A DNA stretch of 64,000 nt from contig OY728136.1 of the NCBI GenBank assembly GCA_963277665.1, positions 1,977,982,576 to 1,978,046,575 of the forward strand, read 5' to 3'. The position numbers and the translations under genes were made by a program. Numbering within the stretch: position 1 is the first letter of the stretch; every line of letters starts with the position of its first letter. The DNA comes from Viscum album. Its lineage: Eukaryota > Streptophyta > Magnoliopsida > Santalales > Viscaceae. Below the pieces are notes generated by a model. It did no database searches. It was not told the DNA's origin and saw only the letters and a program-made list of their open reading frames with translations. Shown piece after piece: positions 51,897 to 64,000 of the stretch.

Positions 51897-54800
51897 TGTA
51901 AATACCCGGATTTTCCATGTAAATTTTTTAATTATATAGAATTATTATGAGTCTATGAAAATTGATGGCGCGTAATTCTGAAGCTTGGTGTGCCCAGAAA
52001 AAATTTCTGAACTTTTTTTAAGGTACGTTTAGTAAACACGCAGGCATTATTCTCTATCTTTTGAACCGATACTCGAATTAAAAATCTAAGGGCAACATTG
52101 AATCCGCAATGCCAGGATTTTCTTAAGGGAGACTTCACTTTGACCGCAGTAGGTCAGGTGAAAAAGTTAATTTTTCAAGATTTTGAAAAAAATTAATAAA
52201 ATAACATGTTATGTTATTTTATTTCTTTTCTTTTTCTCCAGCTGATGCACATCGGTGGCGGGACCAATGAAACGTCAAGCCATTAAATGTCTCGACTCAC
52301 CTTTATTTTTGTAACCATGTCGTTGGAATTTGGAAGGTTCATTAATTAAATGAACCTCATAAATTTTGCGGAGCGTTACCCACCTCCTTCCCCTCCTATT
52401 TATATGAAGCTTGGGGAGGGGTGTTGGCATGGCTTCACCAAGCGATGAAGCCCCGACAAAGTACCACGATTCCAACCACATGGAGGAAGAGACCAGTTCC
52501 AGCAAGCGGTGATGAGCACCACCTAATCACGAACCGATGAAAATGATGAAGGAGTTTTTGTCAATCGTTTTCAGCGAACGTCTCTTCCAGGTAGGGGGTT
52601 TATTTTGAAGTTTTCTTAGATGAGTTAATTTCTCTTCCGCTTGTTATCATGTAACATAGAGGGTGGCGACTAAATGAACAAGGCCCGAACCCTCCGCCGC
52701 TTCGTTCTTGATGTCAACTTCAGGGAACAATCTTTTTTACAACTTGATGACAACACGAAATAGTAGTTCATGCTGTGATGGTAGTATCCCAAAAGGGTCG
52801 TAGGTGCAGACGACATCAAAAACAGACCACCAGAGCATGTCCGGTGGCCCGTGGAAGAAACCACTGGTGCAACATGTTGGTGGTGGCCAGTGGTGGTTGG
52901 AGGAGACCCACAGAGACCGGCCACAGGCAGTGGAAAGCGGTGCGCTGCGGCCTGCAAGGGCGGTGCCCATAGGCGCCGGTGGCGGCAGTGGCCGCGACCA
53001 GCAGGCCGTGGTAGGAGGGTGCGGCGTGGCCCACGCCACGCCGCGTTGGCGGAATCCGGTCGGCCAAATGGACGACCGTTCATGCGGTGGGGAAACTCCC
53101 CACCAGCTGGCGAAACGGCCCCGCAACCACGGGGCCAGTGGAAGAAAACGGTACACCTTATGGCGGACCGACTGGACGTAGGTCGACCGAGCGGGCTGGA
53201 CCTGCCCAGTAGGTGGGGCTGGACCCGCGGCCCAGTGGGCCAACATGGGTGGGCTGAGCCCCACCCGGTAGGCCGGGCCAACCGCGGCCTGGGCCTGCGA
53301 ACCGAACCGGGCCGACCCCGACCGGCCAAACCTAGTGAACTGGGCCGACCCTTAATGGGACAAACTTGAGTGGGGTCAGGTGGACCCCGGGACCCATTGC
53401 GTCGGGCTGGTCTGACCGATCCCAGACCCAACTGGCCCCCGAATAAAGAAACACCCGTAACTGACGAATCAAGTGTCCGTTCGACACGCCATCAGTGGTG
53501 TTGGGTCCCATTTGGGGAAGCGGTCCCTTTATCATATTCCGGTGGGCTGACCGAGCCAGATTGGACCGAGGTGCGATCACCCCCGTTTCACAGAAAGGGA
53601 TATAACTAACAGACCGAGCATCCGATTGACGCGCCGTCTATGGCATAAAGACCCTTGTGACAAGGAGGTCCTTTTAAGATAATATAATTGAGTTTTTTGG
53701 AGTTTGACGTGCGACCTGGGTTAGATCAGACCTGAATCCAACTGGAACCTTTTTACAAAAGTGCCCATATCTCACAGACCAAGCGTCCGAACGACAGGTC
53801 GTCTGTCACACTGGGAACCCTATGACGGAGCGGTCCCTTGGGTATAATTTTTACAGGACTTTGTACCAGTTGAAATATGACTGATGTCTTGAGGAGCGAT
53901 TCTCCCAGAATCAAGTGTGGTATGAGCGGGAATCCAGTGGCTGGCTGTGATATGAAGAAGAAGAGCGACCAATGCGAGTCAGCGTCAGAAACTACAGAGT
54001 GGGATGATCTAGTTGTACGACTAATCATCCATACCTTTATACTAGCGACCCTGTGTGGATCATAATCATAGTGACCCTGTGTGGATCATTATAATAGAGA
54101 CCTTGTGTGGATCAACATTATAGAGACCCTGTGTGGATCAGCATCATAGCGACCCTGTGTGGATCAACATCATAGTGACCTTGTGTAGATCAGAATCATA
54201 GCTACCCTATATAGACCAAAACCATAGAGACCCTGTGTGTATCAGCATTATAGAGACCCTATGTGGATCAGCCTCATAGCGACCCTGTGTGGATCAACAT
54301 TCTAGCCACCCTATATAGACCAGCTGTAGCGTGACCCGACAAGGACCCGTTATACAGTGGCCCATCGTGGAACAAAAACTTACATCCTAGAGTGGAATGA
54401 TAGTAGAACAACTCCCTTTGGGATCAGTTTTGGAACTTTTAATGGAATAAGATGATATAACTTATGACTAATCATCTATATTCCTGAAATTTGAGTTGTA
54501 TACTTGGTGTGACCAGACTATTGCTTCATGCCTTGTGATTGAGGTCTTTCTTTGTGGTTTTTCCTTTTTGGAACTCTGGGAGACCTTCAGGGGTCTCTAG
54601 GTCCCTACTGAGTATTGTTATACTCACCCCTGCACGGGCTTCACTCACACCTTACTGTGTTTTGTGCAGAAGATGAGCAGTTGGGCTGAGACTTAAGGGA
54701 GCCAGGACCATGCAATACACAGAGGAGACGAGCTAACATGGAGTGATGTGGAGACGATCTGTACCTACCCTTCAGGTAATATCCTCTATGGATGACCCAA

Positions 54801-55063
54801 GAGCTGTTTTCTTTTTCAATTGTACTTGTACTTTCAATTGGGCTTGTATTTTGTCCTCTTTACTTTCAGTACACTTTTTACTATAGCAGTTTACTTCATG
54901 GTTGCTTATTGTTGCGTTCTTGGTTTTTGTGTTTGTACTGGTTTAAAGGTAATTACTTCCCATTATAGGGATATGAATTTTTGGTGCTAGTCACCAACCC
55001 CTGGCCTATAGAAGGTGGGCTTGGGGTACTCACGGCACGGGCCTTGGGGGACGGGTCATGAAA
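51897..55063 (+). repeat. 3' LTR of the Tekay/Del-type element
   Basis: 3167 bp, starting TGTAAATACCCGG and ending in a decayed version of GGTCGTGACA (ggtcatgaaa). It is longer than the 5' LTR through extra sequence in the GC-rich part (about 53200-53400) and 11 minisatellite units instead of six at 54045-54330. Confidence 0.88.
54045..54330 (+). repeat. 26-bp minisatellite, 11 units (3' LTR)
   Basis: The same 26-bp unit as in the 5' LTR, here 11 copies ending in 'agctgtagcgtgaccc'. The five-unit difference accounts for 130 bp of the LTR length difference. Confidence 0.9.
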
Positions 55064-56224
55064 AAAGTATTACGATAGATTTAAAATACATACCATTTTT
55101 TTTCAAATGAAGCATACCCCATCCATGCTTTACGGTAGGGGTATGTTTGTTTTTCTACCCATTCCTTATTTCCAGCACTTAGTTTCTATTTTATAAATAA
55201 AATTTTTTCAATCAAAGTAGAAAATCCATTTATCGTCAAACAAAGAATTACTATCCATAATGTACCTAAAAAGACACATCCACAAGACAACTAGTAAATG
55301 CATCCCACACTTATTGGGTTATCAAGTGTGCATAGATAATCAGTGGGTGTAGGTTTATTTTCCCTTTAACATCTTTAAGATAATGTCTCATTAGAATTGT
55401 GCGAAAGCCTATGTGAATCCTTCCAATAAGCATTAATATATATTTTTTATGGGATTCATCTACTATAAATTCACTCTACAAGGGATGATGAAGTGTAAGT
55501 CAATGTTTTATTATTTTATTTTTTAGTAAAATAAATAAATAATATCATAATTTTACCGTAATCTCTTCCCACATTAGTTTTTTAAGCTCGACCACAACAT
55601 GGTGCCACGAATATACATCAATCAGCACACATTATCAAGTGACGATTCTAATGTAACTACTGAAAATGGCCTTGTTAGGGTTAACATGCTAGCCCCATAC
55701 ATTTCATCTGACCTTGTATTTGATACCTTTGATTTTTTCCTTAATGATTTTTTCTAACATCGTCAAACTACAACGCTCTTATTTTTTCTGCATCATCAGT
55801 CCTTCATCTCCTACCATTTACTTGGATTTAACATTGTCAATATATTCCTATAGAGTGGTAGCATCGACATGTGCATATAGTCATTGTACCTCTACACTGG
55901 GAGCATCAACAGGTTAAGAAACCCATTGTTCCTTAGGGTTGGGAGCACCAACACATGCAAAAGGTCATTATTCCTATACATTGTGAGTAGCAATAGGTTC
56001 AGAGAACTTTTATTCCTTAGGATTGGGAGAACCAACATGTGTGAAATTCATTATCTATATAATTGGTTTAACATTTAATTTAGAGTACATAAATACAATA
56101 GTGAACGGATAATAACATGAGGTAATACTATGTATATTACAAAAAAATATAACATGATTATTGAACTCTTTTTATAAAGGCTGAAGAGATTTGACCCCCT
56201 CTATCGACTATCCAAATCTCTTCA
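55064..56224 (-). other. CACTA interior between its two genes, with short tandem repeats
   Basis: This continues the CACTA element after the gypsy insertion. 55090-55180 on the minus strand reads 'GNKEWVEKQTYPYRKAWMGY', probably a 5' exon of the second CACTA gene. 55850-56060 holds two to three imperfect units of about 85 bp ('gttgggagcaccaacacatg...attccttagg'). No complete gene. Confidence 0.5.
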
Positions 56225-59200
56225 TTATGGTCTCCTATGACATAAAAAAATGCTGTCTACATTGGGACCACTGAGAAATGATTTCAATGTCACAATGAAA
56301 GGGTTATTATCAGTTGAATTTTCATTTGAACCTTCAGTGGTTTTGGTTGATAATAAAACAATTGACCAATTTTGGTTTGTAGGATATGGAATATAAAATA
56401 CTTGTACTTCCTGTGATTCTATTATAAACAGTTCGTCTTTGTAACCTTCCTTACTAAAATCAACTTTCATGAATCCTAGTTCATCTATTTTAACATCACT
56501 CCTATTATCAATCCACTTACATTGAAAAATAGAAACTTGGAATGTTGTATAATCCAAATCCCATATTTGTTTGATGATGCCAAAGTATGACGTATTCACA
56601 TAAATTGGATTTCTATCCTTAGTACCAGAAACATATATCGATTCATCCACAAGTATAACTCCCCTATTTTTCATGGTACTGCATTCATCATGTTCATCTG
56701 TATAGAAAATATAACCATTAATTACATAACCATTGTAAGATAATACATACACACTTGGTTCTTCGGCTAGCCATCAAATTTGTTCTAAAATTGAATATGT
56801 ATTTTCACCTGACTCCTTAAAAATATAGTCATGAAACTATCCTATAAACTATTGATTATGTGTATTTTATATCCATATATCATCCCTTGATGGATTCAAA
56901 TTCCTAATAATTTCTTTATGGGTTTCAATATATGGGGCAACCTACAAACTATTATACAAAACATACAGGTGGACCTACTTCCAATCTGTAATATTTATTG
57001 TGACAATATATCTTCCAGAAATTCCTTCACTTTCAATCTACCCAGTTCATTGAGATTTCGGTAGTCCAATTATTTCCACATAGGACATGTATTTAGTATA
57101 TAATTCAATGACTTCCTCAACAATATATCACTCTGTAATACAACCTTCTGCCTGACTTCAATTTTTGACACACCCTTTCAAAATATTCATATACCATTAA
57201 ATGGGGTACATCCATTTATAATGTACATGACCAAAGAGTCTAATCTCTCTCACCAAGTGAACCATCAAATGAACCACATATCAAAGAATGTTGGTGGTAA
57301 GAACATTTCCAATTCACATAATATGATGGCAATTTCTATTTCCATAATCGGTAATTTTTTTGGGTCTATAACTTTTCTGCATATAGATTTGAAGAAGAAA
57401 TAGAGCTTAGTTAATGTATGATGAATATTCTTGGGAAAAATGAAATGTAAATCTATAGGAATTAGATATTTCATAAAAATATGGTAGTCATGTGATTTTA
57501 GACCCTTTAACTTTAAATAGTTCATTGAAACAATGTTCTTGATATTCAATGAATACCCCTATAAAACCTTTACATCATTTAGGAAGTTTCAAAACTGATA
57601 TCTCTCCTGCTTGGAAAGAGTGTAAGTAGTTGGAGGAAGAAAAGTTTATTTTTCACCCTTCACTGGAACTAACTCTTTTCGTATTCACATGTCAACCATG
57701 TCCAAACTAGCCTTAATTCCATCCTTTGTTTTTCCAAGTGAAATTAGAAACGTACTGATGATAATATCACATATATTTTTTTCAACATGAATAATATCAA
57801 GAAAATGTCTAATGTATAGAGAATTCTAGTATAGTAATTCAAAAAAACTAATCTCTTTTCCAACTGGTTTTCGTAAGGTTTTTCAAAAACAGTTTACCAA
57901 AACTAGTGTCTATATCTTTTACTTTCTCAAATAGTTGATTACCTATTAGTGGATACGGTGTTGTACATTATTTTGAACTTCCATAGAATGATGTCTTCCA
58001 AGATCGGTACTTATGTTGTTGGGGTAGAAATATATGGTGTTCTAGAAACATAGGTTTCAATGAATGTTTCAACCTAATTGAATGTGTACTTTGTTCGCAA
58101 GCAGGACACCCTTGAGTTCCTTTAATGTTATATCTTGAAAAATTTATATAATAAGTAAAGTCATTTATCATCCCAAACAACATGACTCTCAATGTAAAAT
58201 CTTCATTTTTGTAAGAATTATACAACATAACACCTGAATCCCACAATAATTTCAAATCCTTGATCAATAAAGCCAAATAAACATCAATATCATTACTTGG
58301 TTGTTTTGGTCCTGATATAATCATAAATAAAATTATTTATTTTCATTTCATGCATAACTATGGTGGTAAGTTATAATTTACCAACATAACTTTCCATATT
58401 CTATGAGTTCTTCTTTTAAAACCAAAATGATTCACTCTATCTCTAGATAATGCAAGATGAAGTTTTCTTGGATCATTTCCAAATTTAGGATACTCATGGT
58501 AAATTTTCTTCTAATGAGGAGATCCTTCCAGGTGATATAGTTTCCCATATTTAATTCTTGTATCTACGTGCCAAATAAATTTCCCTACAGTCTCCTCACT
58601 TCCATATAGGTGCCTAAACCTTGGAATGATTGGAAAGTACTATAAAAAATTCGTAGGACTGGATTCATCTTTATTGTAGCAAGAAGCACCACACTTTGAG
58701 TATTATGTAAGTGATTTTTGGTCCTTGAGAAACAATATACATTCATTCAGGTAGACGTGTATTATTTTAGAGATTATACCCATCGAGTGTAGTATTCATT
58801 TGGAATCATATGTTCAGCTCGAGAGATCATTATATTCTAGGATCATGTCATTCAAGAGAGAAATTAGTTCTGTAAAACTAGCATCACTCCATCTATTTAT
58901 TGCTTTAAAATTATACAACTTCAGTATGGATGAAAATGCTTTATATTTAGTGCAACCAACATATAATGATGTCTTTGCACAACTCTTTAACTTCTCAAAC
59001 AATTTTGGGCAATCACAAAGTTCATCTTCAACTATCCTTATCATTTCCTCAATTCAATCTTCATCATCATTCATATATGAAATCACATCCTTGATATAGT
59101 CTTCTTCATCATCTATACTTGTAATCATATCAAAATATCCATAAAATACAGTGCTATCCCAACCACTAGCTATATTTTCTTTTCCCCCATGTTTATTCCA

Positions 59201-59400
59201 ACATTTATAACTTTGATCTATTCCATAATACATCAAGTGTTCTTCCAACTAATCTGGATTAATTAGTCTTGAATATCAAAAATGTAAACACAAACAAAGA
59301 ATTTGATAAGGATCATATGTATGATCTTTTTCAAACTTGATGAACTATTTCACTCCATCTTTATACTCCTTTTTCAAACAATTGACATCCATCTATTCTT
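56225..59400 (-). pseudogene. CACTA TNP2 transposase gene, degraded
   Basis: Minus-strand blocks in order: a transposase-associated domain (59390-59060, 'LEEHLMYYGIDQSYKCWNKHGG'-type), a poorly kept segment, the TNP2 core (58324-58010, 'SGPKQPSNDIDVYLALLIKDL' shortened here, then 'GCPACEQSTHSIRLKH'), a DUF4218-like block (57549-57265, 'LKGLKSHDYHIFMKYLIPI', 'EIAIILCELEMFLPPTFFD') and a DUF4216-like block (56790-56330, 'SYNGYVINGYIFYTDE', 'QVFYIPYPTNQNWSIV'). This domain order is the standard one for plant CACTA transposases, which cut and paste the element by its terminal repeats. Many stops and frameshifts show it is inactive. Confidence 0.88.
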
Positions 59401-61795
59401 TATTCATATCCATCCTATTTTATTTGATAATATTAATATTTAACAAAATAAATACACAAAATGGGCCTTTCAAATAAGGGGAACTCAACTTTTGAATGAT
59501 AGTTATTATTTCATTTTGTTTCCCGAGACTCATCCCCTTATAAGCTAACACCAAACCAGAAAGAAGATGTAATTGTAGAGGACTCCCCTAATTTAAACCA
59601 TGCAGGTTATGTTGGATGAAAAGTAGGTTTAGGAGTTTAAATGGGGTTAAACATTAATTAACCTTTTGTGGGAGTGAGGTCATGATGGATATCCTATGGG
59701 TTGGATAGAGTTAGTGACATTCCCTTACCATTATGTTATTATCAATCTACTTTTCTTCCCTATATAATGTAATGGTTTTTCTAATTCTATAAAAATATAA
59801 ACTTAACATATTATGGAAAAAATACATTTTAGATGTCCTTTGAAAAATATTTATAAAATCACACTTGAAATCCCATTAAAAAACCAACCATTTACACAAA
59901 TTCCTCTTTAAAATAGCACACCCTTTTTAAAATAAACCAATCAATTCCAAACACTCTTTCACAAAACCACAATTAATTTTTTAAAAACATTCAAGGAAAT
60001 TTCATGACCCAACAGTCTTAATCATTTAAAATGAGAAACAACCCTCTATATTTTAAAAATTTTCATTTAAAAATTCACACACCCCTTGTTAAAATGAAAC
60101 AAGTATTAAATATGTTTTCAAAATAGTCACATCCCTTTATGAAAGTCAATCGAGTGAGTTGACAAACACTTGACATGGAACCTAAGTCCATGCCAAGTGT
60201 TTAAATCATTTTAAAGCTATTTAAAACCAAAAAATGGTATGTTAAACACATATAATTTTTTAAGAAACATTTCAAAACACTTGAATAATTTTAAAAGAGT
60301 CACTTCAATATTTTCACAAAGATATAAATCCCAAGAGAGACACTTTATAAAAGATACATGAATAAAAAATAACCAAAATTTTATAAAATATAAAGCTATA
60401 AAATGTTTACACATGATCCAAAATCTAAAGTTAAACCAAGAATAAATTTATTTTCAAGAGAGGAACTTTATAGTAAATATATTAAAATAACACAAAATGA
60501 ATATTGTCTCTTTATGTCCTATGATGACCTCTATATCCCATTATCATTATATCTTTAACAAGTGACTATGGAACACCACTATAAAGGTGTGACCCTTTCC
60601 TTTTACCTGTATCATAGAAAAATAAGTCTACATACGCACCAATGTGTATATGTATGGTGTGAGAAAAGAGCCTAGTAGAATATTGTCAAAGATATTATAC
60701 CATTCATATTTTAATACAAACTAAAAAATTCTAGTTTTAGGGAAAATAATGAAAATAATTTTACTACAGAGGGTTGAGTAAATAAAACTAAAAAAACATA
60801 TATATATTTATTTTAAATAAAATATAATTTACCAAGATACAACCATAAGATAAAATAATAACAAAATATCAAGCATCTACCATTAAAGGGTACCTACCAA
60901 AGGCCTAAGGAGATAATCTAAGTTGAAAAATCAAGGGAATCATCACACTAGAATATTATTACAATACAAATGCAACATAATCAACTCACCATTAATGGCC
61001 TCATTGAGAAAAAAATTCCAATAACAGGTGTGATGCCTAAGATAAGGGTACTATAAATGTGTGACCATAATATTATAACTCATGTATCTATAATTCCCAC
61101 ATCTCTACCTAAATATTCCCATGATGTTTTTCTAAAATACCAACACTAATAATAGATGAAACACATTTATAAAATTATCTTGTAAACACGGTATAACATC
61201 CATTAAAGCATTCACTTACACATCAACACCCATAATTAAACATGATAAAATTTCAAATATATATTAGAAAACCATACATAGAAAACACCTCGATTAACCT
61301 CAAACCAATCATCAATATGTTAATAAAAACCCAAAAATAGATCCTGATTTCACTATAATTTCCAACTCAAAATTATTTTATCTTATTTATCCATTGATAA
61401 AATTATATTTTATTCAAAATACTCACCAAAATCACTCCATTATAATACCAATCATGACAATTTTCACCTAAAACAATCCATATAATGTTTCTAATATATC
61501 AAACCACCTCATCTAAACATGTTCTGATATTTAGATCAATCAAAATTCAGAAATTTTAATTGTACCAAAGTCCTAGACAACTACACATATAAAATTATCA
61601 AAATTTTCATATAATATTCCCAAAAAACCAATCAAACACTTTACTAATAAAAAAACCATTATTTCACACTAATGAATCAAACCAGACACATAATTCATAC
61701 ATCAAAAATATTTTGAACACTAAATCTGTATAATTAATCATTCACTATCTAAGTATTCCAAATAAAATAAGAACATACCTTATATTTTTAGGTTT
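59401..61795. other. AT-rich CACTA interior, no genes
   Basis: No convincing coding frame or structured repeat. Composition is AT-rich with A-runs and scattered 'catcat' phrases. It lies upstream of the TNP2 gene and may hold its promoter and first introns, but nothing visible proves that. Confidence 0.4.
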
Positions 61796-62155
61796 AATGA
61801 TAGTAGTAGGGTCTGGAGGCGGTGGAGTCGGGGTTGGTGGCGATGGTGGCAGCATAGGTTGTAGAGGGGTTCGCGATAGAGGTGGGGTTCATGATGGTGG
61901 TGGGTTCATGGCAGAGGAGGGATTCATGGCGTAGGTGGGGTTCAACATCATAGGTGGGGTTTGCGGTGGAAGTGGGTTCGCGGTGGAGGAGGGGTTCGCG
62001 GTGGAGGTGGGGTTCGACACATGGTAGAGGTGGGGTTCATGGTGGAGGTTGGGTTCGCGACAGCGAGGTGATTCATGGTGAAAGAGGAGGGATTCACAGC
62101 GGTATAAGAGGGGTTGATGGTGGCAGAGGTCGACTTCCATGAGAGCTTGAGGCAT
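61796..62155. repeat. G-rich minisatellite-like tract
   Basis: Imperfect repeats of the form 'ggtggaggtggggttcgcg' on the plus strand, strongly purine-biased. An 88-residue minus-strand frame across it (Pro/Ser/Asn-rich) follows from the repeat and is not supported as a gene. Confidence 0.75.
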
Positions 62156-62189
62156 GTGAGAGAAGAAGTTGATTGTTAGAGTTCATTTA

Positions 62190-62305
62190 TAAAATTTTTA
62201 TCAGCGATAGTTAAAAAACACCGATAAAGGTATGTTTTATCAACACTAAAATAGAAAATACTGATAAAATATGTCTTTATCAGTGCTAAAAAAGCACTGA
62301 TAAAG
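62190..62305. repeat. CACTA subterminal repeats, right side
   Basis: Alternating copies of 'TTTATCAGCG', 'CACCGATAAAGG', 'TTTATCAGTGCT' and 'AGCACTGATAAAG', the same family of motifs as at 32300-32460 and 35470-35590. The matching terminal CACTA repeat was not found to the right, where an AT-rich stretch (62310-62520) follows. Confidence 0.85.
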
Positions 62306-62309
62306 CTAT

Positions 62310-62520
62310 AATATTAATAATTTATTTATATTATTATATATACTTATAAAATTATATATATAATAAATAAATAAATATTTATTTATAATTATAAATATAA
62401 ATAAATATATTTATTATATATAATTATAAATATATATTTATTTATATTTATAACTATAAATTTATATATATTTATTTAAATAATTATAAAATCATAATAA
62501 CTATATTTATTATATTTATA
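62310..62520. repeat. AT-rich microsatellite-like tract
   Basis: Almost pure A/T with 'ataaatatatttatt' phrases. It resembles the tract at 33036-33495 of the smaller CACTA element and so may still belong to the large one. Confidence 0.7.
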
Positions 62521-62948
62521 ATGGATGTAGGATATGGAGGGCTCCAGAGCGGTGACCAGGCGATGCTCATGGCACTTAGGGTTTCACTGATCTCTTGGCT
62601 TCAATACTGATCTAGGCTTCTTGTTGGGTATGTTGTCACGTTGCTTCTTCTAGAGATGGATCCTGTGCTTTTCAAGTGGTGATCTATCAGATCATGTGAC
62701 ATAGTTTTCTTCCACATGCATGTTTGATCGACTGGTTCCAGCTTGCACAGTCCCGATGTCGAACCCCATCTGCCGAGGTGGCCCACCGCCCTCAGTCACC
62801 CTTGATCTGACCTCCCATCGCTCTTCCGACTCTAGTTTCTCTCAATTGCCCTAGATCCACCCTTGGTCGCCCTAGATATGGCCTCCCACTGCCATTGATC
62901 ACCCTTGGTTGCTGGTGAGACCTGTATCGGACTCCCTATTTTCCCCGT
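62521..62948 (+). other. Probable LINE 5' leader
   Basis: GC content rises sharply at 62521 and the sequence leads into the ORF1-like frame. No coding frame of its own. I take it as the 5' leader of the LINE because LINE copies often carry a leader of this size, but the element's 5' end was not identified. Confidence 0.4.
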
Positions 62949-63875
62949 TTGATGGTGAACTTCTTGGATTTTGGTCTCTTTGAATCGCATATGCACACTA
63001 TCGATTCAGGTTTCTATAAACCGGCTCGTAGTGAAGTCAATTCTGATGTTGATGCTCATGGTGGAGATCTGGCTGATTCACATCCGATTGATCATGGCAA
63101 TGGCTTCTCCCTATACAAATATGATGTTGCTGGTATGATTTTTCACGAAGGGAAATTTTCACATGTCAAGGTTGATCTTGATGTAATTTTGGAATGGTTG
63201 CAACTTGGTATGAATTGTATTATTGGTTGCATTATTTTATTGAAAGGCACCAAGTCGTAGATTATGAGTGATCTGGTAGCCAGGATGACAGGGGTTTGGG
63301 GATTCAACAATTGGAAGTTCATTTCCTTATGTAGAGGTTTCTTTCACATCCAATTTACATCGGAGGATCTCAAAATGAAGGTGTGGGAACTTGGGTTGGT
63401 CTTCCTTAAGCTGTCTGTCATGCACATTTGTGAGTGGGATTGTAACTTCAATCCCATGGAGGTAAGAAAATATTCTATGAAAGTGTGGGTTAAGGTGTTT
63501 GGTCTAAATTAGATCTTATGAAATCCAAAGATCCTTTATGATATTGCGTAAGCTATTGGAGTTCCCATTAAACTAGAGAAAGAGACTAAAATGAGCTGAT
63601 TCGGGCACTACGCCTGCTTCTTGGTAAAGGTAGAACTATGTTCTACTTTGGTTGACATAATCTTTCTTTCTACACAAAATGAAAAACTTAATCTGAAAAT
63701 TGAATATGAGAGGATTCCACGCTTTTGTATGGATTGCAGGGTGATCGACCATGAGTCCTCAACCTGTAAGAGATCTATTATTTGCAACCATTGTTCATCT
63801 CACAGACATGAGGAACAATCATACAACAAGAGGTCTAGGAAACCCAGTCATACTATGAATGAGGATTATAGCTAA
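62949..63875 (+). pseudogene. LINE ORF1-like gene: DUF4283 plus CCHC knuckle
   Basis: A single frame runs the whole way, with in-frame stops at 63258 (TAG), 63510 (TAG), 63549 (TAA) and 63597 (TGA), then the end at 63873. The middle part ('WKFISLCRGFFHIQFTSEDL', 'EWDCNFNP', 'VWVKVFGLN') matches the DUF4283 domain of plant L1-type LINE ORF1 proteins. The C-terminal part has 'FGHYACFLVKVEL' and a zinc knuckle 'CMDCRVIDHESSTC' (about 63726-63770). ORF1 proteins bind the element RNA. The ORF2 endonuclease and RT should follow beyond the window. A related family of DUF4283 zinc-knuckle proteins without ORF2 is the alternative. Confidence 0.8.
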
Positions 63876-64000
63876 ATTTGAATGGGAGAGAGGAGGTGTA
63901 GGTTCATGCTTCACCCATGGATGACTCAGATAAAGGAGTTATTGATTGGCCATCTAGCTTGGTATCACCTCAGTAGATAGTGTTAGATATGGGACAATCC

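Larger units (their letters stand above)
44159..55063 (+). mobile_element. Ty3/gypsy element, Tekay/Del chromovirus type, nested in CACTA
   Basis: Two long LTRs (44159-47046 and 51897-55063) enclose 4850 bp of internal sequence in the order gag, protease, RT, RNase H, integrase, chromodomain-like tail. The 5' LTR ends GGGTCGTGACA, followed after two bases by 'gtggtatcaaaagag', a tRNA-Met-like primer site. A purine tract (aaggtagggagaa) precedes the 3' LTR. The LTRs differ by many substitutions and indels, so the insertion is old. No clean 5-bp target duplication is visible (aaaac versus aaagt). It splits the second CACTA gene. Confidence 0.9.
35445..62310 (-). mobile_element. Large decayed CACTA element with nested insertions
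   Basis: The left end starts CACTACTACACATATGCCC at 35445, followed by subterminal motifs (AACACTGATAAAGG, TTTATCAGCGCT) to about 35590. Matching motifs recur at 62190-62300. Between them, on the minus strand, lie a TNP2 transposase gene, a second CACTA gene with a Ulp1-like segment, and a satellite array. The right terminal CACTA repeat was not found, so the right limit is approximate. Removing the nested gypsy (44159-55063) and small CACTA (36144-37261) leaves roughly 14.8 kb. Both genes carry stops, so the element is no longer autonomous. Confidence 0.75.

Noticed and set aside
44154..55068. Target duplication of the Tekay/Del-type element
   Set aside because: Flanks aaaac and aaagt do not match as 5-bp repeats. 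The 3' LTR end is mutated, so the site is ambiguous.
61889..62155. 88-residue Pro/Ser/Asn-rich protein
   Set aside because: It is the translation of a purine-rich minisatellite.

Overview
The window is flowering-plant nuclear DNA, dominated by transposable elements. It carries a plant brassinosteroid P450 gene (CYP90C/D type) with plant-type introns, LTR elements of the Copia and Ty3 (chromovirus) groups, CACTA DNA transposons and a plant LINE. The GC-rich exons of the P450 lean towards a monocot, but that is only a hint. I count one convincingly intact host gene (CYP90D-like, minus strand, 30112 to 28111, 8 exons, 499 residues) and the terminal exon of an unrecognised convergent gene (27666-27839).

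Layout. 1-8060: mosaic of LTR-retrotransposon pieces: two minus-strand SIRE/Maximus-like Copia LTRs, a gypsy-type LTR, and a 5'-truncated non-autonomous Copia. 8061-28650: an old, already dead Ty3 chromovirus next to the 3' end of the P450 was tandemly duplicated (unit 1 about 9443-17386, unit 2 about 17727-28650). This left a truncated P450 copy (exons 6-8) between the units. Each unit then took its own insertions. Unit 1 holds a 3.2-kb solo LTR. Unit 2 holds a non-autonomous Copia, a Copia with two identical 130-bp LTRs and no reverse transcriptase, and a 510-bp solo LTR. Most have clean 5-bp target duplications. 28111-30112: the P450 gene. 30113-32275: AT-rich upstream sequence.

32276-34852 is a complete non-autonomous CACTA element (TSD CAT). 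From 35445 to about 62310 lies a large, decayed CACTA element. Read on its minus strand it holds a TNP2 transposase gene (about 59400-56225), then a second gene with a TNP1-like segment and a Ulp1/C48 protease-like segment (about 44060-41870), then a satellite array of roughly 178-bp monomers in a trimeric higher-order repeat of 538 bp (35960-41609). Two elements are nested in it: a 1118-bp CACTA-like element carrying four tRNA-like modules (36144-37261), and a Tekay/Del-type Ty3 element of 10.9 kb (44159-55063). The window ends in a LINE ORF1-like gene (62949 onward) broken only by nonsense codons.

The genes do not form a pathway. The biology is nested transposition, tandem duplication around a hormone gene, and decay. 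The most unusual parts are the higher-order satellite inside the CACTA element, the tRNA-like modules in two CACTA elements, and the recent Copia lacking reverse transcriptase with a GC-rich repeat where Gag should be.
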